From Gracilaria gracilis (lineage: Eukaryota; Rhodophyta; Florideophyceae; Gracilariales; Gracilariaceae): 64,000 nt of DNA. The position numbers and the translations under genes were made by a program. A model generated the notes under the pieces. It made no database searches. It worked only from the letters and a program-made list of their open reading frames with translations, and was not told the origin of the DNA. This document shows, in pieces, positions 30,789 to 42,296 of this stretch; within the stretch, counting starts at the first letter, position 1, and every line of letters begins with the position of its first letter. The stretch lies in contig JARGSG010000183.1 in the NCBI GenBank assembly GCA_030374805.1, positions 1,054,001 to 1,118,000 on the forward strand, written 5' to 3'.

Positions 30789-33700
30789 TTTTGGCGTTCT
30801 CTTCCTCTCGATGCGGTCGAAGAAATGCCCCAATCGCCCAAAGATGGGCAATTAAAACTGATATGAGAGAGACGATGTCCGAGGTCGTTATAGTGGTGAT
30901 GAACAAGGATGAAGAGATGGTGGTGTTATATACGGGATATGACGTTCGGAATCTCTGCATTCTCACGTGATGGACTATTATGTTTCTCATCACATGAATG
31001 TCTTGTGTGGTGTCTCCCTCCTTTTTTAAGCTCTGCTCTGTTGCGATAGTACGTGTCGTCCATGGAGGCTGAAAACGAAAGCACGTTACTACTGTATCAC
31101 GTACATGGAATAAACGAAGCCGCTTGTGCTCTTGTCAAGGCCGGCTGGAGGACACCGTACATTTTCTCCGGCTCAGTCAAGAAGAACGCTGACTGGGTCT
31201 GCTTCTGGATTTGGACCAAGAAGAACCTCCCTCAACGGGACCTGAATTGTTTGAGACAATGAAAAGGATTTCGATGAATACTGTAGCTATAATCGATATC
31301 TATCATATCGATACAGTAACTCTATCCCACCATTGGCCGACGTCAGGACTAAGCTGCGTACGCATATGCGCGCAAATTGAGTTGAGCGTGCAGTAGGTCA
31401 AGGCCTACCATCTTGTTCCTTCGGAACGTTTGGCTACTAGCTACTAGCGTGATGAACAAGACTTGTACTTAGTGCAATCACGTCGGTCAAGTCAGCAGTC
31501 AACTGACTCGGCTGGGGTATGCATAAAAGGCTGTCCTTCCTCCTGGACGGTAACGAAACGTTAACTCACAGAGAAGAGCAACTTCGAGTGAGTGAATGTG
31601 CCCTTGTTGTCTACTCTGCATCACCGTTGCCGCTCTGCGTTGGAGTTGGAAGTTTCCCACTTCTTGTTCGTAGGAGATGTGGCTGAGCTTCGTGCGCGAG
31701 TGATGTGTATTCTTTAGCATTACTGTCACGTTGATTGTGCGCATACACGCCTTACTGTCTTACTGGTGTGTTAGTCACGCAAAGGTGTACTACAGCGCGT
31801 GCTGCGCATGCTTTCATACTTATCGAGCCACAGATTGATACACTGTTACGATAGTATCTTTGGTAACTCTAGAATAAGTAAGTTCTGTCCTATCGTTAGT
31901 GCAGGCAGGTGGACGAGTTATGTCTACCTTTTCTGCTGAGACAGCAAACAACTGGCTCGGCAGATGGGCACTATAAAAGACTCCCACACAGCGGAGGCAT
32001 CCCAGGACGGAGAAGTCAAGTCCCATGGGCGTGCCCGTTCTGTCTAGCTGCCTCCATCCTTCTTTTTCCATCAAGTCCCTTCACCGTAGTCCGCACCTGA
32101 TCCAGTATTTCCCAAATCAGCCAACATCCAATAACAGCCCTTCCGTGTTCCTCTAGCCCTTTCGATCCGTGCCCTTCAGTGTTTCTCCAGCCCTTTCCGC
32201 ACCTCCGTTCTGTGCCTAGGATCGATATCCAGTACCGAACAACACGGTCACGTGCTTGGGTGAGTTAAGTTTTATCAGCAAGACGAGCACGTTTCAACAA
32301 CGTCGTCATATTCTGTTACAAGTATGGGCAGAGGCTGGGATCACATGAAACATGATGATTTGTTTATGGCGCACATGTCAAGAGGCGGCACTGAGTTTCA
32401 CGTATATCGTATCCAAAGGGAAGCAAAAGGTAGCGGGCTCGCATCGCCAATACGTGAGACATAAACCCAAGAAAGGTTCCGTTTCCAATGGAATAGATCG
32501 ATCTAGGACAAGTTTGACGTCTCAGATGACATTACCCCATTGCGCGATGAAGACCAGGGAACAGCGAGAAGTAGATGAAGACGATCGACCGCTTTCCTGC
32601 GATGTAGTCGACTACATCGATACCTGTATGAACGAAACTAACTTGTTAGTGTGTCAGTACACGTACCGTTAGTATAAATACAGTAGCATACATATCTACT
32701 CTGTACAATGTTTGTCACGTGATTGGCGACTTCACGAGCAGAAGGGATTTGACCGGAATAAAAATCGCACGACTGATAGTTCTTCAAATCCACATCTATG
32801 GGACATGCATGGAATGCGTTGTTCCAGACTTCGGAGTACTTTACAGCGCTCAAGAGCATGAACTACACAGAATGAAAGTATTACTTTCGTTCGACATGGA
32901 CACCAGTTTTCGCGCGCAACTCGCACTGTTCAAGGGTAGAATTCTTAGCTTCCAGTCTAATCGCATGGAAAGGCAACATGGTTTTCTGTAAACCAAAACG
33001 TACTGCTTTGCATGGACGTTTACCGGAATGACTTCTGATACGATACTGTATCTACGAGCTTTGAAATTACCCGCAAAAGTTGGGCCACGGAATGGCAGTC
33101 CGTGCCGGAACGTGCTGTGACGATAATTGAGCAAATGTCGAATGGGAAAGAGAAGTCAAATCACAGATGAATTAAGCCAGTAGACGTATTGGAGTATGCC
33201 AGACAGCAGTGCTATGTACCGCTTCATAGCTTTGAGAGAAAGGGAATGTCTGCTTGTCTTGGCTATCAATGGAACATTTTGTCTTCTCCTCCTTCTTCTT
33301 TACTGTGATCCTGAGTTCCCAACTCAAACTCAGGGAGGATTACTCATCCAAGTCGTTCTCTCCTCAAAAACGCAAAAGCCTTTTGGGCAATTGTCTGACT
33401 ATTTCAAACATAGATACTCCCCCCGTTCTTTCTGCGAAGGTAGCTCTCTTCTCCGCGATGCGTTTGTTAGCGGGCAACAAAACACGCCATGTTTATGGCC
33501 TTTCTTGATTTCGGCACCATGTTCACATCTCAATACCTTTTTGTCCAAATATGACTCCATTGGATGCAAACTGCGACCCTGTCCTGCTGCAAACTGCTAA
33601 AATCATTTCAGCTCTTCTGGCTTTTGCGTCGCCGTCCAGGTATTCTGGAGATGTCGACAGAAAGCTTTTGCTTTCAAGTCTGCTGCAAAGCCCAGCATGA

Positions 33701-34501
33701 ACATCATCAAGTCAGTGGCCACCTTCAACATGTCTTCTTGTGGCATCTCCAGGCTTGGAAGAGCTAGACGATCAACTCATTTTAGAAGACATCGTGGTGA
33801 CTAGGCAGCCAGCAGATGTGAATGTGCCACTGCTTGCTCAGATGTGAAGGCTTATGGCCGAGACGCTGTACTTCTGCAGACTGTTTGCGTATGTCTCCAT
33901 TCAGACATCTAACACAAAACGCCAATGAGTCTGTGAGAACAGGCCCCATCCTGGGTGGTTTCTCGACGAGTTCGGACGCTGCTGCTTGCCTAGCTGCAAC
34001 TTCTGCGGTGTACGAACAAATATCGACTCCTGCCAGAATAATCCCTTGCTGTGGCTCGGTGCCATTCCTCCACCATATCTCGTACATTCTATCACTAAAA
34101 CCATCAAACACACTCGTACATTGATGTAACGGGCCACCGCGAGTGCGGCGAACAAGCGCCAAACTGGGGTTCTACAGCCGGAGATGTGCGCTCTGACTGT
34201 AGCTTGAATTCGCTCCGCATGCACTATGAAGGCAGCACTGTCGTTCATATCATTTGGCCACACAATGTTCAACCCTACAGCGTCTCCAGAGATATGGACC
34301 ACAACTTTTGAACTGCGTCTTGATGGGCGTCTATTCAGCGGCTCAAAACAGGCCCAGGTTACTCCCAATCCCTCTGCACAACCATTATCCACCTCGATAT
34401 ATTCGGCTACCATCCGATGTCTTGTTCGGTTGGAATTGGAGCTACCAGAAGGCAGAACGCGCTTAGAGATGTTCTTTGCACTGTACTAAACGGCCGCCTG
34501 T
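30789..34501. other. Gene-poor region, 3.7 kb
   Basis: Only short, overlapping, protein-unlike frames on both strands. The first few hundred bases must contain the promoter of the cyclooxygenase-like gene. The last part leads into a probable retroelement remnant, so decayed transposon DNA is likely, but I could not delimit it. Confidence 0.4.
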
Positions 34502-34852
34502 ATGCGTAAACATACAAGCAGCCGAGAATGGAAGCTCTCGAATGAAAATGCGCTTCCAGAGGCCCAAAGAGCGAGAGTAGACCTCTATGCAAACGACGCA
34601 CATATGTCAGATGTGTCAATTGGGATAGATGTCACAGTAGATCAGCCTAAAGAACGGAAGTTATATTGCAGCGGCTACAACGGTATCAAGAAAGCAGGCG
34701 GCACAGCAACAGAAACAGAAGCCGAAAAACGCGCGAAGTATTCTATGCGTGGTGCGACATACGGAGTGCAGCTCGTGCCATGCGCTCTCGATGTGTACGG
34801 CAGCGCAGTCAAGAAATCAAAATCACTCGTTCGCGATTTGGCTCTTCTTTAG
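34502..34852 (+). pseudogene. Probable retroelement polyprotein C-terminal remnant
   Basis: 116 codons with the order seen at the end of non-LTR-type polyproteins: RARVDLYAND, SIGIDVTVDQP, a Lys/Glu/Ala-rich helix ending EKRAKYS, then LVPCALDVYGS. It shares the EK...DVYG pattern with the fragment at 19293-19631. There is a stop codon just upstream in the same frame and no catalytic domain, so it is a relic. Confidence 0.4.
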
Positions 34853-34930
34853 CAAACTGAAAGGTTCAAAGGTCAAGCCACCTTGGCTTGACAAATGAGC
34901 TTTGAAGCAACGTGACCTAGGAGAAAGGAT

Positions 34931-36358
34931 CTATGTTGTAGAATGACGATCTGAACCACGCGTGAAACGCACATCCCCATTGCCTACACGTCGCACTTTG
35001 TTCGGGCGCTGTCCACAAGCGGTCGCATACTTTCTCTGCAAAGGGGCATCAAGAACTGAAGAGAAATCAAGCAAAGTAACCTGTTGCGGTCGAACAAGAG
35101 CCTCATGCGCGACAACAGGTGACGGTGAAGCACCCGTGAAACCCGACATTGCTATGGCCGGCTGGGGGCGAGCATTCGTCCGGGACGGCAAGCACGCTGA
35201 ACTTGGTGGAGGGGGAGAGCTGCGCGCAGTAATCGAATGGGATTGATTGCGAATCGAGCGACGGTTGTGTGGCAAAGAGAGAGACGAAGATGAGCTCAGA
35301 CTTGCGCGACGAGTGATTGGCGCAGAGGTTGTGGCGGAAGGGGTCTTTGTCGTGCGACGAACAACGGGGGCAGAATTATGGGAAGTAGCCGGTGTCGCTC
35401 GACGAATACTGGGAGCGTAGTTAGAGGAACATAGGGTCTGCGGTGAACGAAGAGAAACTTGAGCAGAATGACGGCGCGATGGGGTTGGGGTACGGCGAGT
35501 TATGGGAGCAGAAGTAGAGAAAGACTTTGCTGGTGTCATACGAGCGGTAAGGGGAGCGGAGTTGGAGGAAAATGGGGTCCGGGTGCGATGTTCGATTGGT
35601 ACAGAGTTTGTGGGGGGTGCTGGAGGTGGATTGCGACGAGCTGCAGGTGCAGACTTGCTCGAAGGTGTATAAAAGTGAATACGACGCTTAGCAGGCATAG
35701 AGTTAGAGAACGGAAGAGCCGGTTGTGAGTGAAATGTCACGGGGGTAGAAAGTGATGATGGTGCGGTGAATTTCAATCGCTGCGCAGTACGAACAGAGTT
35801 AGCGGGGGGTTGCGTCGATATCGCTCCAATTTGGGGGGCCACACGCTTAGAAACGGGCGTTGCGCGACGCGCGATGGGGGCGGAGTTGAGGGAAGGCGCG
35901 GTGGGTTTCGGGTCATCCAAGATGATGATGGGGATGGAGGGCTGTGAGCGTGTTACGAGCGGCGCGGGTGTGAAAGAGTTGGAGGAGAATGGGACGGGAA
36001 GCGAGCTGCCGGGCGAGTTGTGTGGCACAGGGTGCTTTCTGACAGGCGGCGGTGCATTGTTTGGATTTCTAAGCGGGGTTGCAGTGATATCCGGCTTGAC
36101 ATTGACATGCAGGATGGGAGCTGACTCGGGCGGGTGAGGTCGCGTCCGAGCAGTGGTTCGATTCGGTTCGCAATGCGGAGGCGGTGGGGAATTACGTGGT
36201 GTGGCGGCTGCGGCCTCGGGGAGATTCACGGCTTGTAGAGCAGCTTCTATCTTGCACGGGAACAAAGCGCTTGAGGGCGTGGAGCGCATGGTGAGGCGCA
36301 ACGACGGCGGCGACGCGCAAGCTTGGAAGGGAATCGTCTGCCGGCGGTGCCGATTCAT
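34931..36358 (-). CDS. Disordered Ser/Pro/Arg repeat protein, unknown
   Basis: 475 residues from an ATG, with no predicted fold over most of its length. From about residue 145 to 365 a degenerate motif of the form S-A-P-[IV]-x-R-R-x-[TP] recurs about ten times every 15-30 residues, for example SAPITRRTPTP and SAPVVRRTTKTP. The S/T-P and R-R-x-T/S pattern suggests serial phosphorylation sites for proline-directed or basophilic kinases. The C-terminal 60 residues (TLLDFSSVLDAPLQRKYATACG) look better ordered. The gene is divergent from the FMN hydrolase gene. I recognise no family; a cytoskeletal or cell-cycle adaptor is conceivable. Confidence 0.7.
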   Translation of the reverse strand: MNRHRRQTIPFQACASPPSLRLTMRSTPSSALFPCKIEAALQAVNLPEAAAATPRNSPPPPHCEPNRTTARTRPHPPESAPILHVNVKPDITATPLRNPNNAPPPVRKHPVPHNSPGSSLPVPFSSNSFTPAPLVTRSQPSIPIIILDDPKPTAPSLNSAPIARRATPVSKRVAPQIGAISTQPPANSVRTAQRLKFTAPSSLSTPVTFHSQPALPFSNSMPAKRRIHFYTPSSKSAPAARRNPPPAPPTNSVPIEHRTRTPFSSNSAPLTARMTPAKSFSTSAPITRRTPTPSRRHSAQVSLRSPQTLCSSNYAPSIRRATPATSHNSAPVVRRTTKTPSATTSAPITRRASLSSSSSLSLPHNRRSIRNQSHSITARSSPPPPSSACLPSRTNARPQPAIAMSGFTGASPSPVVAHEALVRPQQVTLLDFSSVLDAPLQRKYATACGQRPNKVRRVGNGDVRFTRGSDRHSTT

Positions 36359-36959
36359 AGGCGGTCCTGGGAGCGTATCTGAAAGATAACTTTATCACTT
36401 CGAAACGCCAGCTGGGCTTCCAGGGCGGCGCTGCTGCCAATTGGGACCAAATGATCTGCATTTAGAAACGTTCCGTCCAACGGGCTCTCGCCACGTGTCA
36501 CGATTTACTGTGGTTGATATGAGCGTTAACGCTCGCGTTCCAATCGTTTCGTTTCCAGCGACGCGCCGGAAAAAGCACGAGCTCGTCGAATGCTCTCGTA
36601 TCTAAAGTTTACCGAGGGTAGATACGGATTCCCTTGTGTGTAGGCGAGCGGAGCGCATTGTGATCAGCTGCCGTGGTGTGGCGGGGAGCTGCGAAGGTAT
36701 GACCTTCATCATGATCATGATAGCACTGCTGCCGCCCATTCCACCAAGCGATGCGTCACGCACCTCCAGCGGCATCAAACATTATCCATAACACCGCCAT
36801 CCCTTCTCCTCACTCAGCAGTGTCGGAGAGTCACAGGCTGTATCCGGGATTTAAGCATTTTTGGCCCCCGCTCTGCCCTACATATTCGTCAGCAGAACCT
36901 TGCCCGGCACAACTCTTCACCCCGACCGCACATTCACCATCAGCGCCAATCTCAACCGC
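36359..36959. promoter_or_regulatory. Divergent promoter region
   Basis: 600 bp between the divergent starts of the repeat protein and the FMN hydrolase. It contains a self-complementary TCATGATCATGA near 36707-36720. No gene is visible. Confidence 0.35.
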
Positions 36960-37742
36960 ATGGCTTTTCGTCGTAAATCGCTTCTGTTCCTCTGTCCCTG
37001 TAATGTGTTCATTGCACCCAAACCCTCCGTTTCGAGACATTTGAGCCATCGCAACAGTTCTTTGACTACTTCATTAACAATGACAACCGGCTCATTCAGA
37101 TCAAAACCACCCGTTATTGTAGCCGATGTTATGGACACCCTTGTCACCGACCCCTTCTTCAAGGGCATGGCCTCTCATTTTGGTTTCGAAACCTTCAATG
37201 ATTTCGTCAACGCAAAGACCCCCGACGTATGGGTAAACTTCGAGCTCGGTCTCATCGACGAAAACCAACTAGCAAGCACCTTCTTCAAGGACGAGCGCAT
37301 CGTGAACATACCCCATTTCAAGACATTTCTCAGGCAAGCTTATCGCCAGATTCCGGGTACAGACGTTTTACTCAACGCATTGAGAGAAGCAGATGTTCAG
37401 GTGCATCTGTGTAGCAATTACCCTGCATGGGGCCATTTGGTTGAGGAAGCCACTCAGCTCAATGCCCGCTACGGAGCACGATGGACGTTTGTAAGTGGAA
37501 ACGAAGGTATCAGAAAGCCAGACGTGGCAGCATACAAGCGAGTTGCAGACAAAGCCGGTGTGCATCCCTCATCTTGTATTTTACTGGACGATAGACAGCG
37601 AAATTGTGATGGTGCTCTTGAAGCCGGCTACCTTGCAGCCGTCCTCTTCCAAGATGCAAAACAAGCTTCAACAGAGCTTGCAACAATTCTTGAAGCTTGT
37701 GGAATTACGCTCAAGCACCATAATGGTCTACAGTGTGACTAA
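36960..37742 (+). CDS. HAD-family FMN hydrolase, plastid type
   Basis: 260 residues from the ATG at 36960. The first 38 residues (rich in Arg, Ser, Leu, no acidic residues) look like an organelle transit peptide; a second ATG follows at residue 41. The HAD domain has motif I DVMDTL (nucleophile Asp, with Asp+2 replaced by Met-Asp spacing as in the plant enzymes), PDVWVNFELGLIDENQLA in the cap, motif II SNYP, the motif III Lys in RKPD, and motif IV DDRQRN. This order and wording closely follow Arabidopsis chloroplast FMN hydrolase (cpFHy1), which dephosphorylates FMN to riboflavin. Substrate assignment is by similarity only. Confidence 0.82.
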   Translation: MAFRRKSLLFLCPCNVFIAPKPSVSRHLSHRNSSLTTSLTMTTGSFRSKPPVIVADVMDTLVTDPFFKGMASHFGFETFNDFVNAKTPDVWVNFELGLIDENQLASTFFKDERIVNIPHFKTFLRQAYRQIPGTDVLLNALREADVQVHLCSNYPAWGHLVEEATQLNARYGARWTFVSGNEGIRKPDVAAYKRVADKAGVHPSSCILLDDRQRNCDGALEAGYLAAVLFQDAKQASTELATILEACGITLKHHNGLQCD

Positions 37743-38078
37743 GGCGCAAGCAAGCGGAGATAAACCAGTTCAAGTTCCTATCACACAATATTTACACTGG
37801 ACAGCAAGCGCCCTTGACTTCCACGTCTACTGCTGTGGGTCATATGTATATAACAATAACAACCTTTCCCCCTATCATCCGAAATGCTAACTTCATCACA
37901 CGCATTGGAGTGTGAGTGATCCTTAGATTACATGCAGAAAATTAGAGCTTCAGCTACTCTGCTCTCAGTGTTCACAGGCTCAGACGTTCACGAAAAGAAT
38001 TTTGACTTCCTATGACCTGCCACCTTAATCTGCAGAGAGCAAAGAGCTTGGCATTTCTTGCTCAGGCCGATGCTAAGC
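37743..38078. other. Convergent 3' intergenic region
   Basis: 336 bp between the convergent FMN hydrolase and PP2A subunit genes; presumably two 3' untranslated regions. Nothing else is seen. Confidence 0.35.
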
Positions 38079-41006
38079 TTAGAATGGGGCCTCGCCAGCC
38101 ATTAGTGGATTCGCAACGTCGCCGACTTCTTCCCAAGATTCTTCTTCCCCTTCTTCCTCCTCTGCACTTAGCCTAAGGTATTCCAACGCAGCAAAGCGGT
38201 CCCAGTCAGTGAGCTCTGGGGTCGCATGTTCTTGTCTTATTTGCAATGGATCCCTAGCCTCAATGGCGAAAAACTTATTGAGGTTGAACAAAACGTTGAA
38301 AAAGTTACCGGCCAGGCGACACCGTTTGAGATCCTTCCTCCTAATCACAGGTGGTTGTACATTGGGCTTGATCATGTCGAGCAGTTGACACAAGATATCC
38401 TTGATCTGCACGGGCTCATGACCGAAGCATTCCATGCGATGAAGCTGTTCTTTGTAGAAAAACTCCATATCATACATAGTTATCAGGCCATCGCCATCCA
38501 TATCAACACATCGAAACCAGTAATCGATGGCTGTGTCACTTGTTTTGTCTTCTTCACTCAGACAGAACCAGATGAAATCTGTGTATGACATGAACCCAGG
38601 GTTTTCTGGGGAATCGAGGGGACGCGCGTATCCACCAAAAATGCGCTCAACGATACGAGACGTCAGAGAATGGCTACCATATCGCATTAAATCTTCTCGG
38701 TCTATTTGCAGATCATGGTTCGCGTCTAACTCCCAAAACCTGCAGTAGAGCACGTAGAAATGCTCGTAGCTGAAAAACTTTCGCTCCCGATTTATGTCCT
38801 CTTCCTCGTCCACAACCAGAAGAATTTCCAGGAGTCTCGATCTCCGGATATCTTGAAGCGTCAATCGTCCATTGTGTTGCCGAGTGCACCCAAAGTAGAT
38901 TCTCTCAATCACGGTTTCACTGTACCTTTGCTGAAATTCAGGTGTTGCGTGCAAGAACGCTAGACCTTGATGACACATCAACAGCGCGCGGAGCAACGGT
39001 TTGAAATCGCTCGGGATCAAATAATCACGATCCGCCCCAGGGTCGCGAAGGACCGCGAAGAGCCTCGCCTCCTTCGAATACCCTGCACAAGCAGTATTAT
39101 AAAAGTATTTGAACTGTTCTTCCGTAACATAGTCCTTAGTCATTTCATTCACAGGACTCGTGGCGTTCAAACTGTCCGTTGCAGCAGACATTCCAGAATT
39201 TGTTTCATTAGCTTGCGAAACGCTGTGAAAGCCATTAAGCTGGCGACTTTCATTCCCTCTATCATCTCCATCTACGGCATCACCCATCGTCGTATCTGAT
39301 TTCGTTCCGCCGTCACTGCGCGGCGACTGATGGACCATGCTATCAATGACATTCGAAGGCTCTCCTGCGCTTTGCTTGCCTTCCACATCCTTCATATCAT
39401 TTTCAGGACTTGGATTGGCGGTTGCGTCTGTAGAGTTTGCCTTCCCAACTTGCTTAGGGTAGCCTATTTTCATCACGGCATCGAAAACGATTCCGGCAAA
39501 ATAGGTTGGCAGACCGACAACGTCTAACACCAACTCCCCTAGATCCGAACGCGTCGCTCCAGGTTGGTTCTTGTCCTTTCGCAATTTAGCGAAGAACTGT
39601 TTCGTTACTTCGAGCTCTTTTCTCTCTCTATCCTCTGCGTCCTTCCCACAGGGATAATAAAACCGAGGAAGAGCAGTTCCCCTGGGACGACCCGATGACG
39701 CATCAATCATTGTCGCATCTTCCTGACGTGGCGGTTTCGGTTTTGTAGGAGGGATCGCAGCGCTAACGACTTTCTCTTCAGGGAGTACAGCAACATCTGC
39801 TTTTCTTGGCTCTTCCGATTTCAGCTTGAGAGCATCTGAGGCACTCTCCATGCCGACAATTTCACGGGCAAGCGCTGGCGCTGGCTTCTCAACCCGATCT
39901 GCGATCACAGCATCTGTGGCTATAGCGTCCTTGAGCGGAACGGCATCGGAAGTTTTGACAATCTCCTTCTCTACGAACGGTACAGCGACGTCGACTTTTG
40001 CAGTCGGTTTTCTGTCTTCAGCCACTTTCTTCGCCGATTCCAAGGCGGTAACCACATCCTTCTCCGATTCGCTCTTCTCATCGCGCTTCATCTCAGCATC
40101 AAGGGGAGCGGCATCACGAGAAGAGACTTTGTCAACTGCGGCAGTAATTTCAGCTATGCCATCAGCATCACTGTCAGTTGGCGGCTTCTCAGCACAAGGT
40201 GCTTCATCAACGCTGACTTGCGTCTCGGGAACAGCCGGTACATCGATACCCACCATTTGTACATCCTTTGCAATATCGCCCAAACTGACAGAACGTGCGG
40301 CCTTCTCTGGCGATCCGCGCTGTTCAAGCGGTAAGGGAGAAACGGTACCACTCTTACCGAGATCAAGATCGACGTACGATCGTAGATGGGCGGCAAGAGA
40401 GGCCGGAGTTGCTACAGGGGATCGGGGTGAGGATTCTGTGTCGCCAAACGGAACATGACTATGAAACAGTCTGGAGATCGGAGAACTTGGCGCTTGTTGC
40501 GCGGCGATAGCCGTGGGGCTCGGCGCAGCAGAGGAAGGAGATCGTGAATGGGATGGAGACAGAGCTTTGTCATGCTTGGGACGTTGGGCTATGACCATCT
40601 CCGCAGAGGCAGTTACGTTGCCAGTGCGAACATCATCAAGGAGCTTTTGCAACCAAGGTTTTGAATCGGGTTGCTCAAGCCACTCACTGAAGAGCTCGTC
40701 AACCTTGAACTTTGGCCACCCCAGGACGTCAGAGGCGTGCAAAAGCGCAACTGGTGGAGAGGGTATCGGGCGCAGATTTGGGGCAGTAGCATCTACAAGC
40801 GAGGGTGAATGCCCAGTGGGAGTGGAGGGGGAGGGAAATGAATTGGAAGGGAAGAGCGGGGAGAGTTGGGGAGGGTTACGAGTATTGTTAGAGGAATCCA
40901 TGGCACGGGTTACGTCTTGGTCGACATCCATGTTAACGTGTTCGGAAGGGGAGGGCACCTGAAGGTGCATGGCGGGGGGCGTTGCAGGCGTTGTATCGAT
41001 ATCCAT
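38079..41006 (-). CDS. PP2A regulatory subunit B-double-prime (PR72/PPP2R3 type)
   Basis: 975 residues from an ATG. It steers protein phosphatase 2A to substrates in a calcium-dependent way. Residues 1-430 are low complexity (Ser/Pro, then Glu/Lys/Asp). The conserved core starts at LPRFYYPCGKDAED (about 450) and contains two EF hands: LDANHDLQIDREDL (about 755) and VDMDGDGLITMYDMEFFYKE (about 835, a canonical D-x-D-x-D loop). The segment after it (ILCQLLDMIKP ... RKDLKRCRLAGNFFN) matches PR72/TONNEAU2-like proteins. The C-terminus is very acidic. The N-terminal extension is long for the family, with an insert at about 540-630. The sense-strand leader is pyrimidine-rich. Confidence 0.9.
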   Translation of the reverse strand: MDIDTTPATPPAMHLQVPSPSEHVNMDVDQDVTRAMDSSNNTRNPPQLSPLFPSNSFPSPSTPTGHSPSLVDATAPNLRPIPSPPVALLHASDVLGWPKFKVDELFSEWLEQPDSKPWLQKLLDDVRTGNVTASAEMVIAQRPKHDKALSPSHSRSPSSAAPSPTAIAAQQAPSSPISRLFHSHVPFGDTESSPRSPVATPASLAAHLRSYVDLDLGKSGTVSPLPLEQRGSPEKAARSVSLGDIAKDVQMVGIDVPAVPETQVSVDEAPCAEKPPTDSDADGIAEITAAVDKVSSRDAAPLDAEMKRDEKSESEKDVVTALESAKKVAEDRKPTAKVDVAVPFVEKEIVKTSDAVPLKDAIATDAVIADRVEKPAPALAREIVGMESASDALKLKSEEPRKADVAVLPEEKVVSAAIPPTKPKPPRQEDATMIDASSGRPRGTALPRFYYPCGKDAEDRERKELEVTKQFFAKLRKDKNQPGATRSDLGELVLDVVGLPTYFAGIVFDAVMKIGYPKQVGKANSTDATANPSPENDMKDVEGKQSAGEPSNVIDSMVHQSPRSDGGTKSDTTMGDAVDGDDRGNESRQLNGFHSVSQANETNSGMSAATDSLNATSPVNEMTKDYVTEEQFKYFYNTACAGYSKEARLFAVLRDPGADRDYLIPSDFKPLLRALLMCHQGLAFLHATPEFQQRYSETVIERIYFGCTRQHNGRLTLQDIRRSRLLEILLVVDEEEDINRERKFFSYEHFYVLYCRFWELDANHDLQIDREDLMRYGSHSLTSRIVERIFGGYARPLDSPENPGFMSYTDFIWFCLSEEDKTSDTAIDYWFRCVDMDGDGLITMYDMEFFYKEQLHRMECFGHEPVQIKDILCQLLDMIKPNVQPPVIRRKDLKRCRLAGNFFNVLFNLNKFFAIEARDPLQIRQEHATPELTDWDRFAALEYLRLSAEEEEGEEESWEEVGDVANPLMAGEAPF

Positions 41007-42296
41007 CGTTTCGGTGCGGGGCGACTGGCGCCTGCGGGGTGTGAAGAAGCCACAGCAAAACGAGGAGCGCGGGCGGGAGTGGAAAGCGATGGAGTCCGGG
41101 GGTCTTGGAAGACGGAAAGCGGCGGCGGTTCCAAATGCGGGGTGTCAACAAGGTAGGGGCAGGGGAGGACTCACGCGGGGCGGAGAAGGGGGTGGGAGGA
41201 AAGGCTTGACCGAGTGGTGGAGGGGGCAATTAAGATGGGGAGGGATGGAAGGGAAGAAAGGTGGGGCGGATGTTGAGGAGGGAGCGCGAGTTTTGGTGAA
41301 GGTAGAGTTGTGGCAGCAAGTGGGATGCAGAGGGCGAAGAGAACAGGAGGGGGAGGGGGGGAGGAGGAGGGGGGGGGTTTGAATCGTTTGAGAGGTTTGT
41401 CGCGCGGGCAGACGATGGCGCATGTCAACGTTCCCCGCATGTGTGCGCGGCGTGGAGCGCACTGTGCGCAAGGCGCGAGTATGAAGTGCACACAGCACAC
41501 GGAAAAAAGTTTTGAAAAGTGAGTTTCTTTTTGCTCGCGACGCCAAAACGAGCGGCGCAACGACTCTGCGCGCACTTTTTTCAAACGAACAATCACGCCC
41601 AATCTCCAGATTACTGTAAGCCGCCGCCGCACCGAGGCGCCGTTTGGTTGGTGGTGCTTTGATCTAACCAGTCCACAGCTGCTGTCCGGCGGAGTTAATG
41701 CCGCGGCGCGCAAAGTTTTTCTCGTGCGAACGCTCGTCGCAAATCCACTGCGGGTGCGTAGAGCAACCAAGGGTAGATATCTAACTTTACCAAGCGATGT
41801 CTACGATGAGATCATTAGGAAGCATGCTCCTTGAAAGGCCCTGTGCGACTGGCCAATTCGACAAGCGCAAGCCGGGACCGAGGCCGATAGCGCACATGTG
41901 GGCGCTTGTTGGTATCCGCCCCCTAGTGCGCCAGGTAGCCCTAGGCTACCCGCGGCTGTCACGCCTCTCGAGGTCGGTCATGACGTGGAATAATTGTTCG
42001 CAGCTTGAAGTGCAACGCTGTTATCTAAACTTTATTGTAAAGTTTATCTAGCGGACTCTGCCAGTACAGCCGCGTACCGAATCTTATGATACCATGCTGT
42101 AGATACCGTTGGTAAAACGCTAACCCTTACCCACTATCAGGTCACTGTCATCCTAACTTCAATCTCCGAACCATTAACGCTACCTCCAAACCTCAGTACC
42201 GTGTATCATACAATCAACCCGCCTGTCTGTGGAGACTCTTATTGCTCATTGCCCACTCTCGTAACTCCCCGTTCGCTGCTTCGCTTTCAAGTAGTC
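41007..42296. promoter_or_regulatory. Divergent promoter region, PP2A subunit and bZIP A
   Basis: 1.3 kb between divergent starts. The part next to the PP2A gene (41007-41400) is strongly purine-rich on the plus strand, meaning a pyrimidine-rich leader for that gene. An interrupted inverted repeat AAACTTTA...TAAAGTTTA lies near 42027-42046. No gene is visible; multiple frames are open on the minus strand because of composition. Confidence 0.4.

Noticed and set aside
33901-34413. 170-codon minus-strand frame containing WPNDMNDS, which recalls the biotin ligase KWPND motif
   Set aside because: No other biotin ligase motif is present and the rest is protein-unlike, so the match is chance.
40295-41382. 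Plus-strand frames opposite the PP2A subunit and its leader
   Set aside because: Shadows of the minus-strand gene and of the purine-rich tract; Gly/Arg-rich without features.
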